In this document: piece by piece, positions 48,923 through 61,300 of the stretch
Layout of the letters: every line of letters begins with the position of its first letter
How positions within the stretch are numbered: the stretch's first letter is position 1
Assembly (NCBI GenBank): GCA_013180625.2
Contig: SNVD02000269.1
Span: 1-64,000 of the forward strand
Source of the DNA: Boswellia sacra
Lineage: Eukaryota; Streptophyta; Magnoliopsida; Sapindales; Burseraceae
Length of the DNA: 64,000 nt
Reading direction: 5' to 3'
The notes under the pieces: model-generated
The model's input: only the letters and a program-made list of their open reading frames with translations
Told to the model about the DNA's origin: nothing
Database searches by the model: none
Made by a program: the position numbers and the translations under genes

Positions 48923-49479
48923 TGAATGCAGAGGTGTTAATAAGCCGGGGCAATCCCCATGTTAAAAATAATCATCATCCCTAATTAATCCCTAATTTTT
49001 AAATCTGGGATGGAGATATGGATTCAGCAAACCTGAATTCTATCTCCATCACCATCCCAACCCTACTTACATGTAATAATTTCATCTAATGTTTGAATTT
49101 CTTATTAACAATTTTTTGAATGTTATAACTTGTTCAAAAGTAAAATATAGTTTGAAAAATAGTTGCAACTATAAGTTAAACAATTAAAGAGATATAGAGA
49201 AAGGAAAGATATGACTCAGTTATACTTCACAACAATTAATTATACATTAAAGGAGAGATAATACAATTTGAACAAACTAATAAACAACTAGAATAAGAGA
49301 TTAATAATGGAACTTCTAACCCATTTGAATAAAATATACATTTTTTGGTCCATGGAACCAAATAAAAAAAAATCAAATGTAAGCATGTAACTAATAATGA
49401 ATGCTTAGAAATAACAAAATATCAACATTCCACCATAAGCATTCACAAATCACCATGGTATTGTTGATGCATTGCATTT
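48923..49479. other. AT-rich intergenic DNA
   Basis: No gene. Around 49,008-49,065 a loose inverted repeat (GGGATGGAGAT ... ATCTCCATCACCATCCC) is visible; it may be a small decayed foldback element. Confidence 0.5.
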
Positions 49480-50106
49480 TTTGTAGTACTTTACGCTCGC
49501 GTTTTGTTGGTGTTTGAGCCTTTTTTACTCCATTTATATGTGTTTTATTTTGTTTTGCAAGTTAAACTTAGTGTTGGTGTGTTTTTGGAACCTTCAAGGA
49601 GCTAATAAGGTGAAATTTGTGAAGTATAAACAAAAGTAGCAAACAACAAGTTTGAAGCAAAATTGATCATTTTACTTCTTTACTAGACAACCAACTTTTT
49701 AGAATTAACTGTATTGATCTGTAATGAACCAAATGATGAGCATATACTGTTGGAAAGCTCTAGAAGTATAGTTTTTGAAGAATTTTATGATTCGTGAATC
49801 GATGTTATGTACAAAAAATTATGGTTAAAAGAGTGCAATTGACTTAAGGTTGACTGCACGAGGCTACCATCGGGTTCCAACTTGCTCACACTAGGCTCCA
49901 ACTCCACCAAGCAGTGGCACTACACCCCAGCTTGCCCACAGCAAGCCCCAGCCCCAAGTGATGAGCTGGCACTTTCCCAATTTGATTTTAAACTGTATAA
50001 AGGGTCTAAACTAAGAGTTTAAAAGGGAGAATGACCTAAGAGAGCTTGTAGGCCGTTTCGAGGCTGGAAACAACGGGAAATTGAAAGTATTAAGGGATCT
50101 ACATCA

Positions 50107-51077
50107 AGGGATTGGAGAAACCCGGGGCTGGGCCAGGGACCTCAATCCCCGACCCCGGCCCCGGCCCCGGGAAGGTTTTTTGATCCCCATCCCCAGAAAA
50201 TTCCCAGAATTTTCGGGGTCGGGGCTGGGCAGGGAATTTAATCCCGGGGTCGGGGAATTGAATTCCCTGGATATATACTCCGAATTTTTTAATTCTGTTT
50301 TTATTTTAAAAAAATTGTACGTAGACATCCTCTATTGTCTACAATTCACTTGCTATTTGCTTCAACCTGCAAATACAAGGCCGTTATAGTTAAATATGAT
50401 GCAAAAAGACAAAAAAATAAAGCTAAAACAAGCAACCTGTCAAAACGCTAGACAAAACTTGACTCGCTTGTTAGAGCTCGACATGACTCGACATGTAAGT
50501 ATCGAGTGTCGGATGTATCATCCGACACTCGAAGTCTTCAAAAATAGACTGATATCGAGTGTCGGTTGTAAATCCGACATAACATACATGTAAGTGTCGA
50601 GTGTCGGATGCATCATCCGACACTCGATGTCTTCTAAAATAGACTGATATTGAGTGTCGGTTGTGAATTCGACACTCGACACTTACATGTATGTTGTGTC
50701 GGATTCACAACCGACACTTGATATCAGTCTATTTTTGAAGACATCAAGTGTCGGATGCATCATCTGACACTCGACACTTATATGTCGAGTCATATTGAGC
50801 TCTATCGAGTTTCGTCGAGTTTTGTCGAGCGTTTTGGTAGGTTGCTTATTTATATTGTTGTAAATTAAATAAATTAAATAAAATATATTTTTATATTTAT
50901 TCCATGTCGGGGCCAGGCCGAGGAGCCTAGTCCCCGACCCCTACCCGACCCCGGACGTTCCCCAAGATTACTCTCCCCGTCCCTGGCCAATCTCCCCAGA
51001 AATCCGGGTAATTCCCTGGCAATACCAGGACGGAGATCTGGGTACCTAGCCCCGCCCGGGTAATTTTGACATCCCTA
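50107..51077. mobile_element. Non-autonomous hAT-like element 3 (about 970 bp), related to element 1
   Basis: The left end AGGGATTGG...AACCCGGGGCTGGG and the right end ...CCCGCCCGGGTAATTTTGACATCCCTA match the ends of element 1 (29,999-31,407), including the GC-rich CCCCGACCCCGG subterminal words. The flanks CTACATCA and ACTCATCA share CATCA, giving an imperfect TSD. The AT-rich core is unrelated to that of element 1 and contains a large inverted repeat. Confidence 0.8.
50427..50850. repeat. 420-bp near-palindrome with CGAGTGTCGG tandem units
   Basis: The left arm from about 50,430 (GCAACCTGTCAAAACGCTAG) mirrors the right arm ending about 50,849 (CGTTTTGGTAGGTTGC). The arms hold alternating copies of TCGAGTGTCGG, GATGCATCATCCGACACTCGA and GACTGATATCGAGTGTCGG. 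Each minor unit is itself palindromic (for example CCGACACTCGA against TCGAGTGTCGG), so stems form within stems. No coding capacity. Confidence 0.9.
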
Positions 51078-51420
51078 CTCATCAACCTTGGAAAAAAGTT
51101 TCTCTCTCTTTAGTTTTCCTTGTATTTTCAATTGGTTGTGCTTATTGTTTGATATGGGTTTTGTAAGCTCTATTATGAGCTAAATACTATTAATCTAGAT
51201 GATGATTGTAGTTTAGCACTAATTCTATTGCCTTGATGGTTTGAGTTTGATTGAATGTGTCATTTTGAGTTTATTTATGCTTGTCTTGTACTTAATGCTT
51301 CTAATTAGATGGGGACATTGATTAGATAAACTTGTATGTGATATCATTGCTTGAAAAATACATGATTAGGAAACGTAACCCGGAGTTATAGATCTCGTGA
51401 GAGTTCATAAACTTTTATAG

Positions 51421-51774
51421 TCAATTAAAACCAGGATATCATATTAAATTAAATTTTATAAGGAAATTACACCACCTTCAAAACAATATGACTTTTAATA
51501 TGTCAATACAAAACCTAAGGACATATATTAAACTTCTTTAAATAATTACATTTGCATAGAAAATAATATAATGAGAATAAATGATGAATAATACACAGAT
51601 TGTGGGTAGGTACGACGTTACTTTTATTATTTTCGTGATGCGACACCGTTTACAACATTCGGAAATGTGAGTCATACGACATCGTTTGAGAAGTGTAAGG
51701 CTAGAAACAGAGTTGCAAGCATCAAAACAGACGGGAGTACAGACGGGAGAAGAACAGTAGAGGGGAAGAAGAAG
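51421..51774 (+). other. Promoter and leader of the 72-aa membrane protein gene
   Basis: AT-rich to about 51,600, then more GC-rich. Bases 51,612-51,697 contain two similar phrases (GCGACACCGTTTACAAC and ACGACATCGTTTGAGAAG). The ATG at 51,775 follows a purine-rich leader. No separate gene. Confidence 0.5.
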
Positions 51775-53879
51775 ATGGGTTACGTGTTGAGAGTGAGACT
51801 GGCATCATTCTTCGCAGGCGCCGCAACGGCGTCGGCTCTGGGCCTCTACGTCCTTTACCAGGATTACAAAGTAGCCCATGAAGCCATCTCTCGTCAGGTG
51901 CTTCTGTCAATTCATTGATAATTTTTTATTTTTAAGCTGCTGGGTGTCTTTGAATTTCAATTGGAACTGTTTGATTGATCCTCCTAAATGTGATCATTTC
52001 CAAGAACAATTTGAGTAGTTTAATTTGATTTTGCTATATCTACATAACCCACTTCGTAGAGGTAGGAATTTGAAGTTTATGGATTTGTAGAAAGTAATTT
52101 TAGTGACGGGTTTGTTTTTCATTTGCAATTTCAATGGCTGGTCACTTCGTTGCTAATGGGTTTGTATTAGATTGTCAATTGCTAACTAAAAGTATTACAA
52201 GATATTGAATGATTCATTTGCATGTGGTGTCTGATTTGGTAATTGAAGGATACCGTTGTGTATAAGTATTTTCTTTTTATACTTTTATTTTTTTGTATAA
52301 ATGGTGTGTGGGAGGGGTGCTTGGTGGTGTATGTTTAGTCTTTGTAATGGTTTGCTTTTGAAGTGTGACGTTAGGGAGGAATATTGTTTAATGAATGGTA
52401 AAGAGGAACTATGTGTTGGATGAGCAGGATTAAGAAAACTAATAAAGAAAATGCTACCGTGTTCTGTAGGAGTTTCCTTACTCATTTTTTGCAACCTTTC
52501 TGTGATGTCTTGGGGGAATTGTCTAATAATCGTCTGTGTTTCATAGTGCTCCATTTCAGTTTTATTAACTGTGAACTTCAAGTTCCTTGATCCTGTTTGC
52601 TTAGCGATTGTTTTGGTTGTTTCCTGCCCATTTTGAGTGTTTATCGCATATTGTGGTTTCCATTGTTATGGTTTATGAGATCATGAACAAATTGAAACTT
52701 TCTTGATTAATTGACCGTTGGTTTATTATTTGCTTATTCTGGCCCATCCATTCTACTCATTTGCCATGATAGTAGGTCTTATTTGGATATTTTTATGAAC
52801 TAGAGCATTGTAAAATTTGTTAAGGGGCAAATGGAAAAACTTAAGGTCTGATGCCAATTGAAAGGCGACATTTGATATGTGGACAGAGAAGTGCTTGTTG
52901 GTGCATCTACTTATTTGGATATTTTTATGAACTAGAGCATAGCAGTTGCCAAATAATTGATGTTTGTATAGGGATGTAGAGTTTACATTTTCTTGTGCTA
53001 CTCTTTTGGTGGTTCAAGCGATGAGCTTTATTGTATCCGTATTGAGTTGCTGGTTTGCTCTGGTGACTAATATGAGTAAGAAAATATTATAGCTAATTTA
53101 CTCTGTTTCCTGGTCATGTTTTCACAAGCATTTACCTTGGTAATGCCTTTTGAGGCTGTCAGTGCCTGGCACATAAAGTATTATTTGCTCAAGACATGAA
53201 CACAGTGTGTAAGAAGTAGTTGTAGTTATTGAAAGGCCGAACATAGATGCCGCATTAAACCTTTCAAAATAACTCAGTGAAAGATAACAGAGATTGATAG
53301 ACTCCAACATTCTTTTCCAAATGCTTTTATACTCTGAAAGCCTTAACATGGCCATCCTTTCTCTGCTTTCATTCATTCTTAAACACAATCCAACTTTATC
53401 CTTGCTATGCAGAATGAACAGATTATATGGATCTTATGGGTTTGGAGCCTGAGAAAATTTCTAAATGTACAATGAAATGGAGTACAAGACCTTTCCTTGA
53501 TGCCTGTAATCAGACAGACAATTAGATCCCACAGCATCCTTCATGTCGACCTTCCTCAGTTTATCTTCTCCTGCAGATACGAGCCTTTAACCGCATAGTA
53601 TTGTGGGAACATCCTCCTAATGTGGAAAGGGTGGGAAACTAGCAAAGATAGTTGTGTACTCTACTATTATGGTTTTCTGATATAACGCAAATTTTTAGTA
53701 GTCAACATTTATCCAGAAAGTACAGCTGAAGTTTTTGAACTTCCAAAGAAGAAAATTTTATTCATTTGTCTTTGTCTCTTCAGGTGAAAGGCCTCAACGA
53801 GTCACTGGATAGACGAATCTCTGCTTTAGAAAGCTTGAAGCCAACTGAAGATTCACAACATGTGGAGGCAACAGAGTAG
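51775..53879 (+). CDS. 72-aa single-pass membrane microprotein
   Basis: Two exons, 51,775-51,897 and 53,784-53,879, join in phase 0 with good splice sites (CGTCAG|GTGCTT; CTCTTCAG|GTGAAA), giving 72 residues. Residues about 9-28 (LASFFAGAATASALGLYVLY) are a Gly/Ala-rich hydrophobic segment long enough for one membrane helix, preceded by two Arg (positive-inside). Residues about 35-60 (HEAISRQVKGLNESLDRRIS) are an amphipathic, coiled-coil-like helix, and the tail is acidic. I recognise it only as a small conserved plant protein of unknown function. The 1.9-kb intron is large for so short a gene. A mitochondrial or ER membrane location would be a guess. The gene is convergent with the receptor kinase, 985 bp between stop codons. 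Confidence 0.75.
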
Positions 53880-54864
53880 TTGCCGTGAGGCATGCTGCCG
53901 TAGTTTGATGTTGTGGCTCTAAATGTTTTTTTTTTTTTTTCTCTCTTTAAACGTGCAGTTGGATTCTTACAAGATTTTTGTGCTCTTTTTCTTTCTCTTT
54001 TAAAGAATAATTACAACTGTTTTGTATCATCAAGATGCAGTCAATCAGTTGACGCAATTTCATTGAAATCTCTGCATTTTGCATTTTATAGTGTATGATG
54101 CCTGCCATTTTCATTTGAAATTAAAGTTGAGGGAGTTCAAATGGTGTCTGTGGTTGCTGCGGTTTTCACCATTTCGGGAGAAAGTGGTGCATCATTTCTT
54201 AGTAGTCAAAGAATAATGAACTTTTCCAATATGCTAACCATGGCATCTATAGGAGCACAGCTGCTTTGATTCGATGATTTTGTGGCGAATGCTGTGATTA
54301 TATTTCAAGTGACCGTATATTGGATCTCAATCTATAAGAATAGGTAGACAATATCAATTAACAAGTCGACAAGGGTGTTACGTTTACATAGAAAAGTCAT
54401 TCCGACTCTGATCAGGGACCGCAAACCTCTTTTTTTTTTCAAAAAAAAAAAAAAAAATCCTGACCGGGAGAAGCGCATGACGTAACAAATGGTGAAAGTA
54501 GTATGTCTCAATATGCTCTTTTATAAACAAAAAACCATTGTTAAATCACAGCAAATTGTAGCGTCAAATCCAACTTCGTAAGACTGGAGTAAAGTTCAAA
54601 AACACCAAGGAATTGTTCATAAATTTTCAAGTGGTGCAGTAGATGAAGCTCTCTCTTTTGTTTGGAATGACTTGAAGTATCGAACAGAAGCTGCCCGTGA
54701 ATATCTGCCTTCTTGGCGTGAAATGTTGGCAGAATTTAACTATTCACAGAAAATTCCATTGCCTGTTTAGTAACCACACACTCAGATATCGAGCAGCTCC
54801 GCATTTTCTGCAGACTGCAGACAAACCACATAATCAACTGCAACAAATTATTTCTTATACAATG
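53880..54864. other. 3'UTRs of two convergent genes
   Basis: The right part should contain the 3'UTR of the minus-strand kinase and the left part the 3'UTR of the microprotein gene. T13-15 tracts lie near 53,926 and A/T runs at 54,430-54,458. No gene. Confidence 0.6.
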
Positions 54865-57800
54865 CTATAACCTTTCACTTTGACTATCATTTACACTTAT
54901 TTCATGTCTATCGTTCAACTTGATAAGAAATCCTACTACATCTCTCATGGAGGGTCTCATATTAGCCACTTTCTCGGTGCATTCAAGTGCCAAATCTAAC
55001 AGTCTCAGTGCCTTCTGTTGATCATTGCTATCCCAGAAATTGATTTCCTCATCAAGGAAGCAAATGCACTCATCATTTTCCACTAGCTTTTTGGTTGTCC
55101 AGGAGACAATGTCCATGTATTCTTCAAAGCAGGGGTCAACCGGCATTTTTCTTAAGAGAAGTTCCAACAGAATGACTCCATAGCTGTAGACATCAGACTT
55201 CTCTGTTAACCGGATTGAGTATGCATTTTCTGGATTGAGAAAGAATTTAGAAAGTGAGCTTTTCATCTTAAAATTTGAAGCTCAGTTGCTGAATGAAAAG
55301 AAATTTGTTTAACATGCAACTAACCTGGGGCTATATAGCCTAGCGTTCCAACAATAGCTGACCTTGTTGAGCTGGAATGAGACTCAGAGACAAGTTTTGC
55401 CATACCAAAATCTCCAATCTTTGGAACCATTTCAGAGTCCAACAAAATGTTATCTGATTTGACATCTCTATGAATAATTTGTGGCACACAATCATGGTGA
55501 AGGTAAGCAAGTCCTTGAGCAATACCAAAAGCAATTCCATATCGAGTGTCCCAATCCAAAGCCAATCGTGGTTCTCTGCGATGTAATCTATCAAAAAGTG
55601 TCCCACCAGGCATGTACTCTGTCACAAGGAATCCATATCCATCTTTTATGCAGTAACCAGCCATTCTTACAACATTACGATGCCTAACCAAGCTCAAAGT
55701 TCTCATCTCATTGCAAAAGTTTGTCTCAGACAAGTTCACTTTCTTGACAGCCCAATGCCTCCTGGAGTTGGTTGATTCTGTTCTGTAGACTGTCCCATGC
55801 TTACCTCTTCCTATCACATACTTGTCACTCCAGCCTTCAGTAGCACGCATAATATCTTCGAACTTTAAATCCTCAGGTAACTCTTCAGTCCTTGATTGAC
55901 ATTCTTGAAGAAGAGAATGATCAAGCGACTGTTTCTGTCTAATGACTTGAACCACCAATATGTAAACTAAAACACAAAGCAATGTCACAGAGATAACTAC
56001 TCCAACGATTACACCAGCCAGCACCCGTCCTCTTGTATGGCTTCTTTCTCGAATTTCTCCACAATATCTTGCTTCACTACCCAACAAGCAAAGTTCCGGG
56101 TTTCCAACAAAGGATCCTGGATATGAAGCCATTAAGATTGTCCAAGTTGCTGGAAGTTTTCCAGAGAGATGATTGAATGATATGTTCACAAAGTAAAGCG
56201 AAATCATGTTGTTCACTTCTGTGGGTATCTCATCATTAAAGCTGTTGCTTGAGAGGTCAAGAATTTGCAACTTGTCTAGATTGCCGAGGCATTCGGGGAT
56301 CTTCCCAGAGAGCCTGTTGTGGCTGATATTTAAAACTGAACTGAAATGGTGAAGATTACTCAAACTGCAAGGGAAAGGGCCATCAAGCATGTTGCTCCCC
56401 AGTTGCAACTCAAAAAGACTTTGTGTGGAGGAGAAAGAGTCCGGAATAGCTCCACTAAGCTTGTTATCTTGAAGCAGGAGACTCTGCAATTTTGGCAACG
56501 ATATGATCGTTGAAGGAATACTACCTGAAAGTAAATTCTTGCTGAGGTCCAATTTGATCATTTTTGTGCAATTACCTAACTCAGGGGGAATGCTCCCTGT
56601 CAGTCTATTAGAAGACGATGTCAAAACCTGAAGATTCTTCAGCTTTCCAAGCTCGGAAGGTATAGAGCCAGATAACCAATTTTCTGAAAAATCAAGCATT
56701 GTCAGATTGCTCCAAAACCCAAATACTTGAGGTATATTTCCTTCGAGCAAGTTTCCTCGAACGTCCAGAAAGGAAACTCCAGAATTCCTATCCAAGTTGG
56801 GAGGAATACTCCCGTGGAGAAGATTGTTACTTAGAATCACCCTCCTGAGAGATGAACATTGTCCGATTTCGATTGGGAAGCTCCCATTGAAACGGTTATT
56901 TCCAAGGGCCAAAACTGAAAGATTATTGCCAGTACATATGCTAGAAGGGATTGGTCCAGAAAAACTGTTTCCAGTTAAATCCAATTTAAATAGATATGAA
57001 AGTTTTCCAAGCCCAGATGGAAGCTCTCCAATGAGACTATTGTGAGCTAAGGAGAGAAATTTAAGTTTCTTCAAATGGGCGATCTCCAATGGGATTCTAC
57101 CACTCAAACTGTTGTTATACAAAGCCAACTCCACAAGGTTGCTCATTAGACCAATCTCATGCGGGATATAGCCTTCCATGTGATTGTTGAACAGGTAAAA
57201 AACCTCAAGGTTCTCAAGATTGCAAACTTGAGGAGGGATTGTTCCTCCAATGAAGTTATTCTGAAGCCTAAGTTCCACAAGTGAACTGCAGTTTCCAAGC
57301 TCAGGTGGTAATGAACCATCAAGCATGTTATCAAAGATAAACAAACTGTTTAAACCATTTAGATTTCCAACAGATTCGGGAATGTTACCCACCAAATTAT
57401 TACCTGAGAGAGCAACAACAGCCAACTGATTGCAGTCAGCAATCTTTTCAGATATAGTTCCATCCAGCTTGTTCCCTGAAAGAACAAGCTCTTGCAAGTT
57501 TTCAAGAGCCCACAAAGTTTCAGGAATTGGCCCTTCAAGAATGTTCTCATCAAGATACAAAACTTGAAGCTCTGAAAGACCCTTGAATATCCCTGGTGGA
57601 ATAACCCCTCCAAAGCTATTATAAGATGCTATTAACATTGTAAGATTGTGGCAATTGCTCAGGGTAGAAGGCAAAGACCCCGAAAATGCATTCTCATAAA
57701 TCCAAAGATGGGAAATTGCACATGAAGTCGAGAATTCTGGTAGTGAGCCGGTGAAGTTATTTGTGTACAAATACAAGAACTTCAGCTTTTCCATAGAAAA

Positions 57801-58364
57801 TATTTCACTTGGAACCTCACCACTTAAATAGTTATTGTACATTCCAATATATTTAAGCTTATGGCAGAGACTTACCTCAGGAGGAACACCACCAGAAAGG
57901 AAATTGTAGCCCAAGTCAAGGCGTGAAAGTTGATTTGATTTGAAAAGCTCAGGAGGGATTGACCCTTGGAAGCCATTGTCATTGAGAAGAATAGTATTGA
58001 GTTTCCCACACTTTCCAAGCTGTTGTGGTATCTTACCAGTGAAATTGTTGCCACTGAGATCAAGAGACAGCAAATACCTGTTTTGACAGATATAAGATAT
58101 AGAGTTGCTTAACACACCAGAGAGTCCAAAACCTGAGAGGTTCAAGGCCTTGACATGCAAACTGTTGTTGTAGCAAGAAACACCTGGCCATTGGCAAGGA
58201 GATGAAGGTGAAATGGATTTGTTCCATGACAATACTTCTTGTGACTCTCTTGGGAGGCTGTCAAGGAAGTTGAGAAGGTAAATAGCAGATGGAGGTAAAG
58301 AAGCAGATGAAGCTGGAACATGAATGACAGAGAAGAGAACATAATATGGAAACCACAAGAACAT
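54865..58364 (-). CDS. LRR receptor-like Ser/Thr kinase, 1,134 aa (LRR-XI type)
   Basis: Two exons on the minus strand: 58,364-55,325 and 55,229-54,865 (3,405 bp). The single short intron splits the Glu codon of the kinase APE motif. Order: signal peptide (about 1-22), N-cap with the paired Cys motif CQWPGVSC (57-64), more than 20 plant-type LRRs (LxGxIPxxLGxLxxLxxLxL; about 70-745), one membrane helix (about 781-808, LAGVIVGVVISVTLLCVLVY), then a kinase. The Gly-loop is GRGKHGTVY (852-860), with Lys874, Glu886, HRD with Asp967, DFG at 985-987 and APE at 1012-1014. All catalytic residues are present and the HRD Arg makes it an RD kinase, so an active kinase is predicted. Architecture and length fit peptide-hormone or danger-peptide receptors of subfamily XI (PEPR/CLE-receptor relatives). 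The ligand is unknown. It acts at the plasma membrane. Confidence 0.93.
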
Positions 58365-61300
58365 TGCTAGCTTTCTTTGAATGTTTTAGGTAGATAACAT
58401 TCTTTGTACATTCTATTTGTGAATGAATCTTGGAAAAGGAAATGCTGACAGGCAACAAACAAAGTGCTGCTAGTGATGCTAATTGATGGTTTTCGAAACT
58501 ACTTTAATTTTAAGATAACTCTTTTAAAAGTGCTTAATGTATGTGAATGCTTGGAAATAGCAGCACATGCAAAGCAACATATTCCAAACATGTTAGCTTT
58601 GTCGTTCTCTGTAACTTTTCATAATTAAAAATTGTAAAATCTTTGATTCCAAGAAAAGGTTCCATAATGGGGCAAGATCGGGAAGGTATGCTTTAGAATT
58701 GAGTGTAATTATAATTAATAGCAAAATCATGGTGTTCTCCCAAGTGTTCAAGGGTCAATCATATCTAGAAGGTCTTACCGTGTAGCGCTGAAGCCTGCAA
58801 ATATGCTATGCTTATTTTCTACCCAATCAATTTATTTATATGATTGATTTTTTCATGTAGCAGTGTCATTTGTCGTGTTAAATTCTGGTTTTTTAATTAT
58901 TTAATTGAGTATTATTTGTCTATCAGTCACGTTTTCCAAACCCACACTCCAGTCTTCATATGATGGCTTCAACAACAAATTTGCTCGACCTGCCCTGTTG
59001 TTGCTCAGATGTTCTTTAATCGTCAAGTTAAATTTATTAATTATTCTAACTAGTGGGCAGACTTATACTTAAGAAGTATCTGTTTGTAACTTCTAATATT
59101 ATTTTATAAAAAATACTTCAATTTGGTTATTGGACAATAGAAATTATTAACATTTATTATATACTAAACACAAAAGTATAATTATATACAAAAGAAATGT
59201 TTAATAGAATTGATGAAAGTGAGGGGGGAAAAAGACAATTATAATTATCAAATTGCATGGTTCATGCAAGGCCTGGGGTGGTCCTAAGAGCCAATAGGAT
59301 TTGGCCAACACAATAACATGTGTTAACATTATAGGGGTCTTAAGAGCTTAGGTGGAGTGATCGTGGAAGGCCACTTCTCACAACAAAATTTAATGTATTC
59401 TTGCACTTCTTCAATAGCAATCCCATACATCATTTTTAAAGCGATTACTTTCTCATCTAGATGCTGCCAAAAGTACCGAGAGAATAACTTTGAAAATATG
59501 CCAAACAAGGTTTTATCCATCCCCATTTTGTGTACAAAATTTTCAATGCATCAAGTTTTTGAAACCCAAAACGTTGAACTATTAGTCCCAGTAGAAGAAG
59601 TGATTCTATTTAACCCATTAATTGGGTATATTTGTTTATGTTTCCAGTATATACATATATATTTTTTATATTTCTACATTCTCCAAAGCAATTTAAATTC
59701 AAATATCATTGTTACAACTCATTACTAAACACAAATTTATTTTAAATAAATATCAAAATCCTTAATTCATTTAAGATAAAACCTCATAATTCAATTTTCA
59801 AATTCTTCTAAAAACACCAAGTACAACTGCCTGTAAATATAATTGAAGGACATAATTTTAATTAAGAAATAGTGGAATGGCGTAGGTCGATGGCAAATTC
59901 ATCAAAGCCCATTTGAAAGTTGCCTTGAGACCCAATCTAGAGTCGGTGGAACCTGTTCGAAGTAGCCCAATCTCGTCTTGGACTTCATATAAACTAATTA
60001 AAATTATATATAGAAATTTTGAAAATCAATTTAAAAAATGAAATTGAATGACATTATAATAAAGGAGTAATTTTACATTAATTTTTATATAATTTATTTT
60101 GGAGACAATATCAACAAATATCTTTAAGTTTTGGTTTAATTTAAAGCGAAAAATAACTATGCGTTTTTCATCAGTCACACTCTTGAAGTTGTTCGTTTTT
60201 CATCAATCACACCTTGAAAATGATTATTTAAGAGGTGATGTTTTCAACAACTTTAAGAGTATGATTGATCAAAAAATGCATAATTGTTCTCCATTTGAAA
60301 TTAAACCAAAATTGAGGGTACTTATTGTGATTGTTCCATATATTTTGTATAAAATGTGAATCATCAAATAAGCATCTCTCATCGGTGATATTTTCCTTTT
60401 ATAGTAAGTTTGTAACTACAAAATGGACGGTGTTAAAAACCCCATCTTATTGTAACTTAAACGTTTGAAATAAATTTATGATTACTTACTTATTATTATT
60501 GCTATTTAATGATGGCAAGTTAAATGATAATTGTTTTTAATATCAACTCAACAACTTCACAACTCTTGAATTACAATTAATGTAGCATTAGTTAATGTAT
60601 TTGTGTGCATTAATAATTTTATGGGATGGATTTATTTAAATTATAGAGAATTTAGCATGTGCATAAAGGATTGCAAATTGAATTGTGATATTGAGTTAGG
60701 AAGATTGTCTTTATCATGTTTGGTAAATTAAGACAAAGAAATTAATAAAGAGGGAAAAAAATAGAAATAGTGGTCCAAAAACTTGAATACGAAGGCAAAG
60801 AAAGATAATTAGAGAGAATAAATGAATTCCACAACATGGAGTAATGGGACCATCAACATTCATTTTTGATACAAAAGCCCATTTCCTACCCACGTGATTC
60901 CTCAACAATAATAATATTTTCAATCTACTCGTGAAATCAAATCAAAATTCTTGTACACTAAACAAAATAATGATTGTACGCCGATTGCCCAAATCCAATG
61001 TTTCCTTGACGGTGGCAGCCTCTAAATCACCAACCACACATGCCAATACAATAGCCGCTCCATGCCTTCTCTTCACTTAAATAACAACAATAAGGTAGAG
61101 GCCTAGAGGGGCTTGATAAAATATTGTCTATATGTTAATTTTTTTTTTCACTTGAAATGTGAATGATGTAATAAATTTGGTGTATTACAGACCGGTTCTT
61201 CATTTATTTCATTATCCCTAACATGGGAAATGATTCTCTCAAAGATTTCATACAATGTAATGTGCACATTTGATACATTATTGTTGTTTTTCGTTATCTT

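Larger units (their letters stand above)
49480..51420 (+). repeat. Possible gypsy-type solo LTR, interrupted
   Basis: The text on both sides of hAT-like element 3 is non-coding and LTR-like: CTGTTGGAAAGCTCTAGAAG near 49,748, a TATAAAGGGTCT box at about 49,996, then a leader that resumes at 51,080 (CATCAACCTTGGAAAAAAG) with T/G-rich U5-like sequence. It resembles large Athila/Tat-type LTRs. No primer site, internal region or second copy is present, so this is a low-confidence call. Confidence 0.35.

Noticed and set aside
55340..57613. Several small ORFs inside the receptor kinase gene
   Set aside because: All are other-frame shadows of the 1,134-aa coding sequence.
59329..59728. Overlapping ORFs on both strands (65 and 123 aa)
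   Set aside because: No domain, no splice context, AT-rich flanks. I could not tie it to any family, so no gene is called.
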